Source of the DNA: Paenibacillus sp. PCH8
GTDB lineage: Bacteria; Bacillota; Bacilli; Paenibacillales; Paenibacillaceae
DNA: 64,000 bases
Reading direction: 5' to 3'
Assembly (NCBI RefSeq): GCF_002968835.1
Contig: NZ_PKQK01000001.1
Location: 1,798,001 to 1,862,000, forward strand
Shown in pieces: positions 35,105-44,056 of the stretch. A program made the translations under genes and the position numbers. How positions within the stretch are numbered: position 1 is the stretch's first letter; the number at the start of each line of letters is the position of its first letter. The notes beneath the pieces are model-generated. The model was not told the DNA's origin. It was given only the letters and a program-made list of their open reading frames with translations, and searched no databases.

Positions 35105-36466
35105 ATGAAAATCGCAGTTATCGGATGTACACACGCAGGAACCGCAGCTATTGTAAACACAGCCAAATTGTACCCGGATGCTACCATCACGGTGTATGAG
35201 CGCAATGACAATATCTCCTTCCTTTCTTGCGGCATTGCGCTCTACGTAGGTGGGGTCGTGAAAGACCCTGACGGCTTGTTCTATTCTTCGCCTAATCAAT
35301 TGGCAGATCTCGGTGTAGTAACCAAGATGCTACATGAAGTGACGGCAGTTGATGCCAAGGGTCATACCCTTCAGGCTAAAAACCTGCAAACCGGGGAAGA
35401 ATTTGAAGATACGTTTGACAAACTGATTGTGACAACGGGTTCATGGCCTGTGGTTCCAAAGCTTGAAGGCATCGAGATGGACAACATTCTGCTATGCAAA
35501 AACTACAATCATTCCAATACCATCATTGAAAAAGCCAAAGATGCTAAACGTGTCACTGTTGTAGGTGCAGGATATATCGGCGTAGAGTTGGTTGAGGCTT
35601 TTGAAATGAACGGTAAGGAAGTAACACTGATTGATAGTGTGGACCGGATTCTGAATAAATATCTGGACCCTGAATTCACGAATGGAATTGAAGATACATT
35701 GACTGCTCGCGGCATTAAGCTGGCACTTGGTCAAACGGTACAGAAGTTTACTGGAGAGAATGGCAAAGTAACCAAAGTCATCACGTCCAAAGGGGAGTTC
35801 GAAACGGATCTGGTTATTCTGTGCATTGGTTTCCGTCCAAATACCGAATTGCTGAAAGGCCAAGTAGATATGCTGCCGAACGGCGCAATCATCGTGGATA
35901 AATATATGCAAACGAGCCAAACAGACGTCTTCGCTGCGGGCGACAGCTGTGCTATTCATTACAACCCGACAGGCAAAGCAGCATACATTCCACTGGCAAC
36001 CAATGCTGTGCGGATGGGTACACTCGTAGCCCGTAACCTGGTTCGTCCGACGACACCATACATGGGTACACAAGGAACATCGGGTATCAAAATTTATGAG
36101 CAAAATATCGCAGGTACAGGCATGACGGAGATGTCTGCTGCGGAAGAAGGTCTGATTGTTGAATCTGTGATCCTGGAAGATAGCTACCGTCCGGAGTTCA
36201 TGCCAACGGCTGAGAAACTGTTGCTCAAGGTGGTATACGAGCAGGCCACTCGTCGGATTGTCGGAGCACAGGTGATGTCACAGGTTGATCTGACCCAATC
36301 GATCAATACGATCTCGGTCTGCATCCAGAACAACATGACTATAGATGAGCTGGCCTTCATCGACTTCTTCTTCCAACCACATTACAACAAACCATGGAAC
36401 TTCCTGAACTCGGCTGGTCTGCAAGCACTGCCTCCAGTAGAGGTGAAAGCACCCGCAATGGTGTAA
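35105..36466 (+). CDS. nox: H2O-forming NADH oxidase / CoA-disulfide reductase family flavoprotein
   Basis: A 453-residue FAD enzyme that oxidises NADH with oxygen, most likely making water, and so clears oxygen and regenerates NAD. An N-terminal FAD dinucleotide fold (MKIAVIGCTHAGTAA) is followed by the redox Cys C42 in FLSCGIALYVGG, the single active Cys of this family. The second dinucleotide fold is VTVVGAGYIGVELVEAF, then VFAAGDS before the dimerisation domain. The ATG at 35105 follows GAGGAGG; the longer reading starts within the operator region. Rex-type control of such a gene is well known. CoA-disulfide reductase is the main alternative function. Confidence 0.9.
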   Translation: MKIAVIGCTHAGTAAIVNTAKLYPDATITVYERNDNISFLSCGIALYVGGVVKDPDGLFYSSPNQLADLGVVTKMLHEVTAVDAKGHTLQAKNLQTGEEFEDTFDKLIVTTGSWPVVPKLEGIEMDNILLCKNYNHSNTIIEKAKDAKRVTVVGAGYIGVELVEAFEMNGKEVTLIDSVDRILNKYLDPEFTNGIEDTLTARGIKLALGQTVQKFTGENGKVTKVITSKGEFETDLVILCIGFRPNTELLKGQVDMLPNGAIIVDKYMQTSQTDVFAAGDSCAIHYNPTGKAAYIPLATNAVRMGTLVARNLVRPTTPYMGTQGTSGIKIYEQNIAGTGMTEMSAAEEGLIVESVILEDSYRPEFMPTAEKLLLKVVYEQATRRIVGAQVMSQVDLTQSINTISVCIQNNMTIDELAFIDFFFQPHYNKPWNFLNSAGLQALPPVEVKAPAMV

Positions 36467-36598
36467 AGGAGCAGAATTGATGGTTGAACAGAGAGCATGA
36501 TAGATGATATACCAAGATTAGTCATGCTTATTCAAGAATAGGACGTGTACACTAACTACCAAGATTACGAAAAGTAGCGGGCGATTATGAAGAAAATG

Positions 36599-36633
36599 GA
36601 AGACTGGCGAGTATATCGTCAGTCTTCTTCTTT
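36599..36633 (+). terminator. Terminator after the NADH oxidase gene
   Basis: GAAGACTGGCGA (36599-36610) pairs perfectly with TCGTCAGTCTTC apart from one G-T pair (36616-36627), followed by TTCTTTT. It is 130 bases after the stop, with nothing else visible between. Confidence 0.85.
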
Positions 36634-36719
36634 TGTATGTGGATTGATGCTGTTTGTGTTACAGCTAGAGTACCTGGATTTATGGAAATGTACATACCGC
36701 ATAAGTTGGCGAAATAAAT

Positions 36720-36754
36720 AAGACCGGCTCACTCCTATGAAGTGGGCCGGTCTT
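36720..36754 (-). terminator. Terminator of the S-layer gene
   Basis: AAGACCGGC pairs with GCCGGTCTT around a short loop with further CAC/GTG pairing. It lies just beyond the stop of the minus-strand SLH gene; on that strand TTATTTATTT follows. Confidence 0.8.
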
Positions 36755-36771
36755 TGAGCTAACTCATATTA

Positions 36772-39700
36772 TCAGATTAATTCGGACTTGCTCAATAGAC
36801 GCTGAATCAATGTTGCTACTTCCGCACGCGTAACATTGGCTTTTGCCGCAAGTTTACCATCACTACGTCCGCTGATGAGGCCTGCCTTGGCTGTCAGTGC
36901 AATGTTATCTTTCGCCCAGTTGCCAACACTCGCGCTATCTGTGAATGCGGAGAGAATCTCAGTAGCATCCAGATTAGCGTATTGGTCTGCAAGACCTGTC
37001 AACTTCATCGCTCTCGCGATTAACGTCATGGCCTGTTCCCGTGTAATCGTGTCATTCGGACGGAACGTACCATCCTCAAACCCGTTAATCAGTTCGTAGG
37101 AAGCCGCAGTCTGAACCGCGCTGGAATACCAATCCTTCGTAGTGACATCCCGGAATGGTTGTGCACCTTCACCTAACTTGAGACCCAATCCGCGAACGAT
37201 GATAGCTGCGAATTCAGCTCGTGTGATCGCTTTGTCAGGGTTGAAGGTCGTATCGTTAACGCCATGGATGATCATTCGGGAACCCATATCGTTGACGGCT
37301 TCTTTCGCCCAGTGTTTCTCCACATCCGCAAATGTCAGCGGGTTCCATACAATACCGTACGTGCTGTTCGTCAAACTGTTAATCTCTGCATAAAATGTCC
37401 CTTGCTCCAAAAGAACCTTGGTTGGTACATGTCTTACTGTGCCGTCAGGCTCTACGACAATGCCAGTTGTAATCTTATTCGGATCAATCTCGGCAGACAA
37501 TGCAATTTTGCGTTCAACGTATGCGTTGAACTTCGTAATTTCAGTCGTTTGGCCGTTGTACTCTCCAGTTACTGTGAAGTCAACAGGTGAGGCAACGAGT
37601 GTAAAATCACCTTGAGCTGCTGCATTCACTGCAACCTGATTCATTGTATCGGAAGATTTGGCTATCGTAATACGAACTACAATATCTTCCAGTTTCAGGC
37701 CGCTGCCGAGACTCTCGGCAATAGCATCAATGTTAATCTCTGAAGCAGGGAGCGTATAACTTGCCTGATCTGTCTGGAGAACCAGTGTTGCGGACAGACG
37801 TTCCATGTTTTTCACCGACTGGCCGTTCAACTCGCCAACGATGACATTGGAGGATGATTTAACTGGAATGGTGACGATCGCCCGAGAGCCTTCGGCATCC
37901 AGTTTCGCCTGCAACCTCGCCGGATCAACGATAAGTACCGTGGTTTTAACGCCACTAGCTTCCGTTGTTTTCATCTTCCCTGCATTTTCAGTTTTGCCGT
38001 TTACGATAATGATGACATCCTCGTCGCTTGCATTGTTATTACTATTGTTACCGTTATTGGTGTTCGGATTCGTCGTGCTGTTTCCCCCTGAAGGCGGAGA
38101 GACGACGGGAACATCAGGATTATTGGTTCCTGGTGCAGGCTCATTCGTTACTACAGATGAAGTCCATCCGAATTTTACAATCTTGCCTTCGACATCTACT
38201 TCGGCAACAGCGATTTTATCTCCGTATGCCGCGTTGATTAGACCATTATTCGGCCAGTTTTCGTAGCCTGTAGCTACATCACCAATAGTTGGCACGTTGA
38301 TATTTCCGGTACCGAAGTTTTTGTAAACGAAACGGTGTCCATTACCCTGAATTGCAGGGGTTACAGTAATGAGTGTTTTTCCATTATTTGTAGACCCGCT
38401 AGGGTCAACCGCGACCACGATCAGGTCGGTTGCAAGATTCGCTGTGAAATGGAGTGTTTTCTCCGTTCCGGCAGGAACAGAACCGTCCGCAGCCACACGT
38501 ACCTTAACCGTATGTTCACCACTAAGAACTGGTGTACTGGAGCCATCAAACCGGATGTAGGCTCCATTGTCAATTTGGTATTCCATGGTATTGTCCAAAC
38601 CGATAATCGTGTTGTTCTGATCATCCGCAGTGACATTCGGTGCAGTAGGTACCGAAGCATTGGAATTTACTGTCACTGGTGCTTCTGATGATGCAAACGT
38701 AGAGGATGTTGCCTTTGTACGAACATAGTACGTACTCGGCGCTAGCCCTGTAACGGTTGTGTCATGGATAGCTGTCCATGAACCGTTAATGTCTTTTTTG
38801 TATTCCATTTGATCGGTCACATTGGTAATTGTTCCATCATGAGCTCCATTGGAGGTTTCATTTGTCTTGCCTACTTCTGTTGGAGCCGCAGGACGCGATG
38901 GAATTGCAAGTGTTTGAGCTGAGCTATCTGTAGTTGTGGTGCCGTTGCCTGTTTTTATAATGGACAACGTGGTTCCGATCCAGCTGTAATCGATAGTGAT
39001 CTGACCTGAACCATCTGCAATAGCACTTGCACCGTTGATGGAATATGGAGCGTTAGGCACGAGTCCTGTCAGTTGCTCATCTGCATAGCTGATGACAGCC
39101 TCCGGTGTCGTTTCAGGTGTAGCAGACGCCGAACCAATGGTGACGGGCGCTTCGGCCGATGCAAATGCAGAAGGGGTTGCTTTGATACGTACATAGTATC
39201 GATCTGGTGCGAGAGCCACAACGGATGTGTTCGCGATAGCTGTCCATGCACCGTTGACGTCTTGTTTGTACTCCATTTGATCCGTGACATTGATGATTGT
39301 TCCATCACTTGCTCCATCAAAGGTTTCATCGGTCTTTCCGATGCCAGTTGGAGTCGCAGGACGAGATGGAATGATCAATGTTTGGGCTGAACTGTCCGTA
39401 GTTGAGGTGCCAGTGCCTGTCTTCACGATGGACAATGTGGTTCCGATCCAACTGTTGTCTATGGCGATATATCCTGAACCATCTGAAATAACGTTCGCTC
39501 CGTTGATCGAGTATGCTGTATTAGGCACGAGCCCAGTCAATTGCTCGTCCACATAACTAATTACAGCGGCTGGTGTTGCTTCTGGTGCAACGGAACTCGA
39601 ACCAACCGTCACGGGTGATTCGCCAGAAGCAAATGTAGAAGACGTTGCTTTGGTACGAACATAGTACGTATCGGGCGTGAGGCCTGTAACGCTTGTGCTA

Positions 39701-42330
39701 GCGATAGCTATCCATGAACCATTGATGTCTTGTTTGTACTCCATCTGATCGGTCACATTCGTGATCGTTCCATCATGAGCGCCGTTCAAGGTTTCATCGG
39801 TCTTGCCAACGCCAGTTGGAGCTGCAGGACGAGATGGGATGACCAATGTTTGAGCTGAACTATCTGTAGTTGTGGTACCATTGCCTTTCTTCACGATGGA
39901 CAACGTGGTTCCGATCCAACTGTTGTCGATAGTGATGTGACCTGAACCATCTGCGACAGCATTAGCTCCGTTAACGGAGTATACAGCATTAGGAACGAGT
40001 CCTGTTAATTTCTCATCTACATAGCTGATTACAGCAGCTGGTGTCGTTTCTAGTGTAGCTGTACGGTTCACCGTTACTGCATAATATTGTACGGTCGTAT
40101 TGTCGGCTGCCGTCACTTTAATGTATGCAGTGATAGCTCCACCTGCCGTGAGTGGGATCGTTGAGTTTCCTGTAACTGCACCAGTGGAATAGTCACTGTT
40201 ACTGAACAACTCCATCTTGGCCTGATTGTCTGCCAGTACAAGATTGGCTAATCCCAGTGTTGAGGTTGTGTTAGGCACGTTAACGGTCCAGCTAACCGCT
40301 GTCCCCGAAGTCGTTCCATCTCCGCCTCCTGGAGCACTGTCAGTCTGTCCAAGTACATTTGTTAGACCCGTGTTATTGCTACCCGGTGCAGCACTTCCGA
40401 ATACAATCCGTGCATTGTCGTTACCTGCAATATAGAAATTCCTGTCATGATAATAAACGGTGTTTAAACCTTTTCCGACTATGCCTAGTGTACTCTCATT
40501 GTACGCCGTCCAATGGATCAGGTCCGAAGAAGAATACATCATGTAGTATTCTTTATAGTTTTCGTCATACAAAACACCTGCTGCTACATAGGTGCCTTCT
40601 CCGTATGCGATTGATTTTAAATCGACTGCGTTGACATTATCAATGCTATGTTTGGTCCACGTTGAGCTATTATTCAAAACCCCGGTCGTTTCCAAGACAA
40701 ATGGATTACCAAATTCATCTGAGCCAGTGACTACATATTTCCCATTAGCATAGATAATATCACTAAACATGTAATAGTTTGGAGCGTCATAATCATTAAG
40801 TGAGGTTACAGGCTCCCATTCCAATCCGCTTGCATCCGCCTGCCAAACTCCACTCTCACCAAAAGCAAAATACTCTCCATTTATAAACTTCACATTAATG
40901 CCATACGTGCTCCCCAGGTTATCACCTTTCGTCCATGAAGTTCCGTCAATAGAAGACAGGCTATCACCCTTATCTGTTACTGCAACAAAACCTCCACTTG
41001 CACCATAGGTCAGCGCTACTACTCTGCCCGTTACACCAGCGGGAAGATTACTGAGTGTCCAATGTTCGCCATCGGCGGATACCCCAATTTTTTTACCCAT
41101 GGCTACAAAAGTGTTGTTGCCGTAAGCTACTTTGGAAAAAGCTTCTGTAGGAAGCAACTGGCTAGTTGTACTTAAATGCTCCCAGTCGCTCGCGGAATGC
41201 AGTATAATGCTATCGGTTGTACCAGAGCCGGAATCACCGACAACCACCCATTTGCTACCGTTATAAGCGATGCCCTGCAGATTTCCCGCGATTTTTTTCC
41301 AATCGGATTTGTCCGCGGTGACGACAAGGCTGTTAGGAGCCGAGGTGACAAGGACCATACCCGTTCCATTCGAAGCTGCAGATTGGATGGTCATATTGGT
41401 TACTTTGAGTTCTGGGGTCCAATTGACGCCGTTATCTGTGGATGAATCCAGTTTACCCGATGTACCGAAACGATAGAGTGTCCCGCCATCTTTCAGTACG
41501 CCGAATGTACCATTATAGGAGGAGTCGGCTGTAAACGTTATTCCGTCACTACTGGAGTAGCCATTTGTTTGGCTTTCAAGCATGTGAAGCTTACCATTGT
41601 AGACAGCGAACCCTCCCAAGTCATAGTTGCCTTTGGACCCGTTCGTCCAGCTTGTCCCGTTACTGGAGTAGGCATATCCGCCTAATACGTTACCTCCAAC
41701 AACATATCTGCCAGAAATATAGGCCAGGTCCATCAAATAAAAGGAGGTGCTTGTTGTGGTACTTGGTGGCCAAATTTTTGGTACAGTACTCGATAACGTC
41801 CATAACACCCCATCCGAAGATGAATAGATTATGCCGACATCTTGCGCGCGGTCACTGGCATGCCATTTTCCACCAACAGCATAAAAATTGCCGTTAGTAT
41901 AAACGACTTTTTGCAAAATGTCTCCATTAATTCCTGATGATTTGTCGACCCAAGTTTCGCCATCCGACGAAACGATCAATCTTGCTTTATTGGGAGTAGA
42001 TTCCACCCCTACTGCGACATATACATGGTTTGCATACACGAGGCTTCTCCATGATGTTTTTCCGTTAGACACTCCTGTATTCACTACAGTCCAGTTTAAT
42101 CCATCTGTGGACTGAACAATCCGTCCCTGTTCACCCACTGCGGTGTATTTCCCGTTAGCATATACGACGTTTACCAGATTACCATCAACGTTGTTATTGA
42201 CTGCGGACAGTATATTCACTTTTCCGTTAGCGGAAGCATGAGCTTGGGGAAGAAGGACATTGGGGAGAACCAGAGTGAATATCAAAGCATACATCATAAC
42301 TGTTCTCCAGCGTAAAGAATGTTTGAACAT
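36772..42330 (-). CDS. Large S-layer-homology cell-surface protein
   Basis: A 1852-residue exported protein anchored to the wall by three C-terminal SLH domains (about 1670-1852; FADVEKHWAKEAVNDM, FRDVTTKDWYSSAVQTA and FTDSASVGNWAKDNI). A signal peptide ends near PQAHASA. Residues about 35-650 form repeated blades (NGKYTAVGEQGRIVQSTDG, DGETWVD, TSWTNGS) as in sialidase/Ycf48-like beta propellers. A cadherin-like beta-sandwich segment follows (about 680-760), then three near-identical repeats of about 155 residues, a linker rich in Asn/Gly, and the SLH part. The ATG at 42330 follows AGGAGG; the upstream in-frame ATG at 42366 lacks a site. A ligand-binding or adhesion role is likely; no catalytic motif seen. 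Confidence 0.9.
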   Translation of the reverse strand: MFKHSLRWRTVMMYALIFTLVLPNVLLPQAHASANGKVNILSAVNNNVDGNLVNVVYANGKYTAVGEQGRIVQSTDGLNWTVVNTGVSNGKTSWRSLVYANHVYVAVGVESTPNKARLIVSSDGETWVDKSSGINGDILQKVVYTNGNFYAVGGKWHASDRAQDVGIIYSSSDGVLWTLSSTVPKIWPPSTTTSTSFYLMDLAYISGRYVVGGNVLGGYAYSSNGTSWTNGSKGNYDLGGFAVYNGKLHMLESQTNGYSSSDGITFTADSSYNGTFGVLKDGGTLYRFGTSGKLDSSTDNGVNWTPELKVTNMTIQSAASNGTGMVLVTSAPNSLVVTADKSDWKKIAGNLQGIAYNGSKWVVVGDSGSGTTDSIILHSASDWEHLSTTSQLLPTEAFSKVAYGNNTFVAMGKKIGVSADGEHWTLSNLPAGVTGRVVALTYGASGGFVAVTDKGDSLSSIDGTSWTKGDNLGSTYGINVKFINGEYFAFGESGVWQADASGLEWEPVTSLNDYDAPNYYMFSDIIYANGKYVVTGSDEFGNPFVLETTGVLNNSSTWTKHSIDNVNAVDLKSIAYGEGTYVAAGVLYDENYKEYYMMYSSSDLIHWTAYNESTLGIVGKGLNTVYYHDRNFYIAGNDNARIVFGSAAPGSNNTGLTNVLGQTDSAPGGGDGTTSGTAVSWTVNVPNTTSTLGLANLVLADNQAKMELFSNSDYSTGAVTGNSTIPLTAGGAITAYIKVTAADNTTVQYYAVTVNRTATLETTPAAVISYVDEKLTGLVPNAVYSVNGANAVADGSGHITIDNSWIGTTLSIVKKGNGTTTTDSSAQTLVIPSRPAAPTGVGKTDETLNGAHDGTITNVTDQMEYKQDINGSWIAIASTSVTGLTPDTYYVRTKATSSTFASGESPVTVGSSSVAPEATPAAVISYVDEQLTGLVPNTAYSINGANVISDGSGYIAIDNSWIGTTLSIVKTGTGTSTTDSSAQTLIIPSRPATPTGIGKTDETFDGASDGTIINVTDQMEYKQDVNGAWTAIANTSVVALAPDRYYVRIKATPSAFASAEAPVTIGSASATPETTPEAVISYADEQLTGLVPNAPYSINGASAIADGSGQITIDYSWIGTTLSIIKTGNGTTTTDSSAQTLAIPSRPAAPTEVGKTNETSNGAHDGTITNVTDQMEYKKDINGSWTAIHDTTVTGLAPSTYYVRTKATSSTFASSEAPVTVNSNASVPTAPNVTADDQNNTIIGLDNTMEYQIDNGAYIRFDGSSTPVLSGEHTVKVRVAADGSVPAGTEKTLHFTANLATDLIVVAVDPSGSTNNGKTLITVTPAIQGNGHRFVYKNFGTGNINVPTIGDVATGYENWPNNGLINAAYGDKIAVAEVDVEGKIVKFGWTSSVVTNEPAPGTNNPDVPVVSPPSGGNSTTNPNTNNGNNSNNNASDEDVIIIVNGKTENAGKMKTTEASGVKTTVLIVDPARLQAKLDAEGSRAIVTIPVKSSSNVIVGELNGQSVKNMERLSATLVLQTDQASYTLPASEINIDAIAESLGSGLKLEDIVVRITIAKSSDTMNQVAVNAAAQGDFTLVASPVDFTVTGEYNGQTTEITKFNAYVERKIALSAEIDPNKITTGIVVEPDGTVRHVPTKVLLEQGTFYAEINSLTNSTYGIVWNPLTFADVEKHWAKEAVNDMGSRMIIHGVNDTTFNPDKAITRAEFAAIIVRGLGLKLGEGAQPFRDVTTKDWYSSAVQTAASYELINGFEDGTFRPNDTITREQAMTLIARAMKLTGLADQYANLDATEILSAFTDSASVGNWAKDNIALTAKAGLISGRSDGKLAAKANVTRAEVATLIQRLLSKSELI
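38650..40050 (-). repeat. Three tandem repeats of about 465 bp inside the S-layer gene
   Basis: Each unit begins with AVISYVDE(K/Q)LTGLVPN or a close variant, continues with NSWIGTTLSIVK and IPSRPAAPTGVGKT, and ends with YYVRTKATSSTFAS. Unit starts lie near 40050, 39583 and 39113 (reading leftwards). DNA identity is high, so unit number could vary by recombination. Confidence 0.85.
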
Positions 42331-42580
42331 GTTTAAAAACCTCCTGTTGTCCGTAGGTGTATCCAAAAAGACCTAAAGAGCATAATTTTTTTGTGACATA
42401 TGCAACAGAAAACGGATTCCTACCAACATCCAACCCTGCCGATATAGATGAATACAATATGTGAGCCCATTATACTAATTGATTCTGAACAAATTCTGAG
42501 CAACTTCTTCATATGTATGGATTGCTATTACAACCGTTTGATTTCATAACGCCCCTCATAAAAACTTCTTTATATCCAAC

Positions 42581-42625
42581 TTTGTGATAAATTGCACAAA
42601 GGTTTATCTGGAGCCGAGATACAAT
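42581..42625 (+). promoter_or_regulatory. FNR-like site and promoter of the FocA/NirC gene
   Basis: TTTGTGATAAATTGCACAAA (42581-42600) is a TGTGA-N6-(T/G)CACA dyad with perfect outer arms. A TACAAT at 42620-42625 predicts a transcript start near 42632, putting the dyad centre at about -41.5, the class II FNR position. No -35 hexamer is needed in that arrangement. The rest of 42331-42716 is AT-rich with no gene. Confidence 0.6.
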
Positions 42626-42716
42626 TGTGATATGGATTGAATTGCAGAATAACATTGCACAATTACGGGAGTTAGTCTTTTTACCAAACTGTGAAGAGTG
42701 AAGGAGAGGATGACGT

Positions 42717-43568
42717 ATGGCGGCAAAAACACCTCTTGAGGTTGCACAATATACAGCACAAACAGGCTTGAAGAAAGCTCAAAATCCGGTGTCGTCTGTA
42801 CTGGTACTCAGCTTTCTGGCAGGGGCTTTTATAGCACTGGGTTTTCTGTTGGATATTCGGGTGATTGCTTCTGTACCAGCGGAGTGGGGGAGCTTGGTTA
42901 ATCTGATTGGTGCGGCAGTTTTCCCTGTCGGATTGATTATGGTGCTCATTGGGGGCGGCGAATTGCTGACGGGTAATATGATGGCTGTTCCACTCGCAAC
43001 GATTGCACGCAAACTTTCTGCAGGAAGTATGTTGAAGAATCTAACCTTAGTGACAATCGGTAACTTTGTGGGAGCCTTATTTGTAGCTTATGCATTCGGA
43101 CATGTGCTTGGACTGACCGGAGAAGGTGTATATTTGACGAAAGTGGTGGACATGGCTGGTCATAAGCTGCATGACAGTTTCCTCCAGGCTTTTATCTCGG
43201 GCATTGGTTGTAACTGGCTCGTTGCGCTGGCGGTGTGGTTATCTTATGCATCGGATACGATGAGTGGCAAGGTATTGGGCATTTGGTTCCCAACGATGGC
43301 ATTCGTAGCGATCGGATTTCAGCACGTTGTTGCCAATATGTTCCTGATTCCAGCGGCGATCTTCGAAGGGTATTATTCCTGGGGACAGTATGTGATGAAT
43401 TTCATTCCGGTATGGTTGGGGAATCTGACCGGTGGGGCTTTATTTGTAGCCGCAGCATACTGGATGGTGTATTTGCGCCAGACGGAGCCAAAAGTGAAGC
43501 CGGAGGTGGCGGTTGCAGTCGAGCCTGTGGAGGCAGAAGCTAGAGCGATGTGGGGCAAGCAAGCATAG
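42717..43568 (+). CDS. Formate/nitrite transporter (FocA/NirC family)
   Basis: A 283-residue pentameric channel protein that passes formate, nitrite or similar small anions. Family features: GAFIALGFLLDIRV in helix 1, PVGLIMVLIGGGELLTGNMM around the first gate loop, TIGNFVGALFVAYAFG, GIGCNWLVALAVWLSYAS, and IGFQHVVANMFLIPAAIF containing the conserved His. Six helices; a short acidic/basic tail. AAGGAGAGG lies seven bases before the ATG. The upstream FNR-like site implies expression without oxygen, and the downstream molybdopterin oxidoreductase suggests formate or nitrogen-oxide metabolism as the context. Confidence 0.9.
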   Translation: MAAKTPLEVAQYTAQTGLKKAQNPVSSVLVLSFLAGAFIALGFLLDIRVIASVPAEWGSLVNLIGAAVFPVGLIMVLIGGGELLTGNMMAVPLATIARKLSAGSMLKNLTLVTIGNFVGALFVAYAFGHVLGLTGEGVYLTKVVDMAGHKLHDSFLQAFISGIGCNWLVALAVWLSYASDTMSGKVLGIWFPTMAFVAIGFQHVVANMFLIPAAIFEGYYSWGQYVMNFIPVWLGNLTGGALFVAAAYWMVYLRQTEPKVKPEVAVAVEPVEAEARAMWGKQA

Positions 43569-43671
43569 CAGCAGTATAACAGTGCCATAGTATAGCTTGA
43601 CATGTCCAGACGATGGCTGAATCCAACTTAAATATACAATTGCTTCATATAATATCCTCTAGTACATGCTG

Positions 43672-43823
43672 AGGCGACTTCGATCTCATTCGGTTCATGG
43701 CGAATTATGCTGTGATCGAGCGAGACAGGGTCGCCTATTTACAATTGGAATAGATGGACTTTAACGCAAAATAAATTCGCCATGACAAGGTTCGGGGGAA
43801 CGAAACCTGTTCATGGCGAATTT
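43672..43823. repeat. Palindromic intergenic repeat cluster (ATTCGCCATGA)
   Basis: AAATTCGCCATGA (43773-43785) pairs perfectly with TCATGGCGAATTT (43811-43823), with inner AAGGTTCG/CGAAACCT pairing. A third copy, GTTCATGGCGAATT, lies at 43693-43706 within another hairpin closed by AGGCGAC (43672) and GTCGCCT (43730). No ORF; it fills the gap between the channel and oxidoreductase genes. Confidence 0.7.
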
Positions 43824-44056
43824 CGGGAGTGGTCCATGATATGGCATGAGGCGGAAGTGGGGAAACACTAACCTAATGCCTGTTATTAATTTACCCCTGA
43901 ATTCTGAAGTTGAATCATAAGGGGGAAACATTTTTTTGAAATAAGTTCTATCCGCTGTAGCGGCATATATCGGGTGAATCTACACTGTTCGCTTTACGCC
44001 ATTACCTCGAAGAAGATATGATATAAGGATAGCTTTCCAAGAGGGGGAACCATGAC

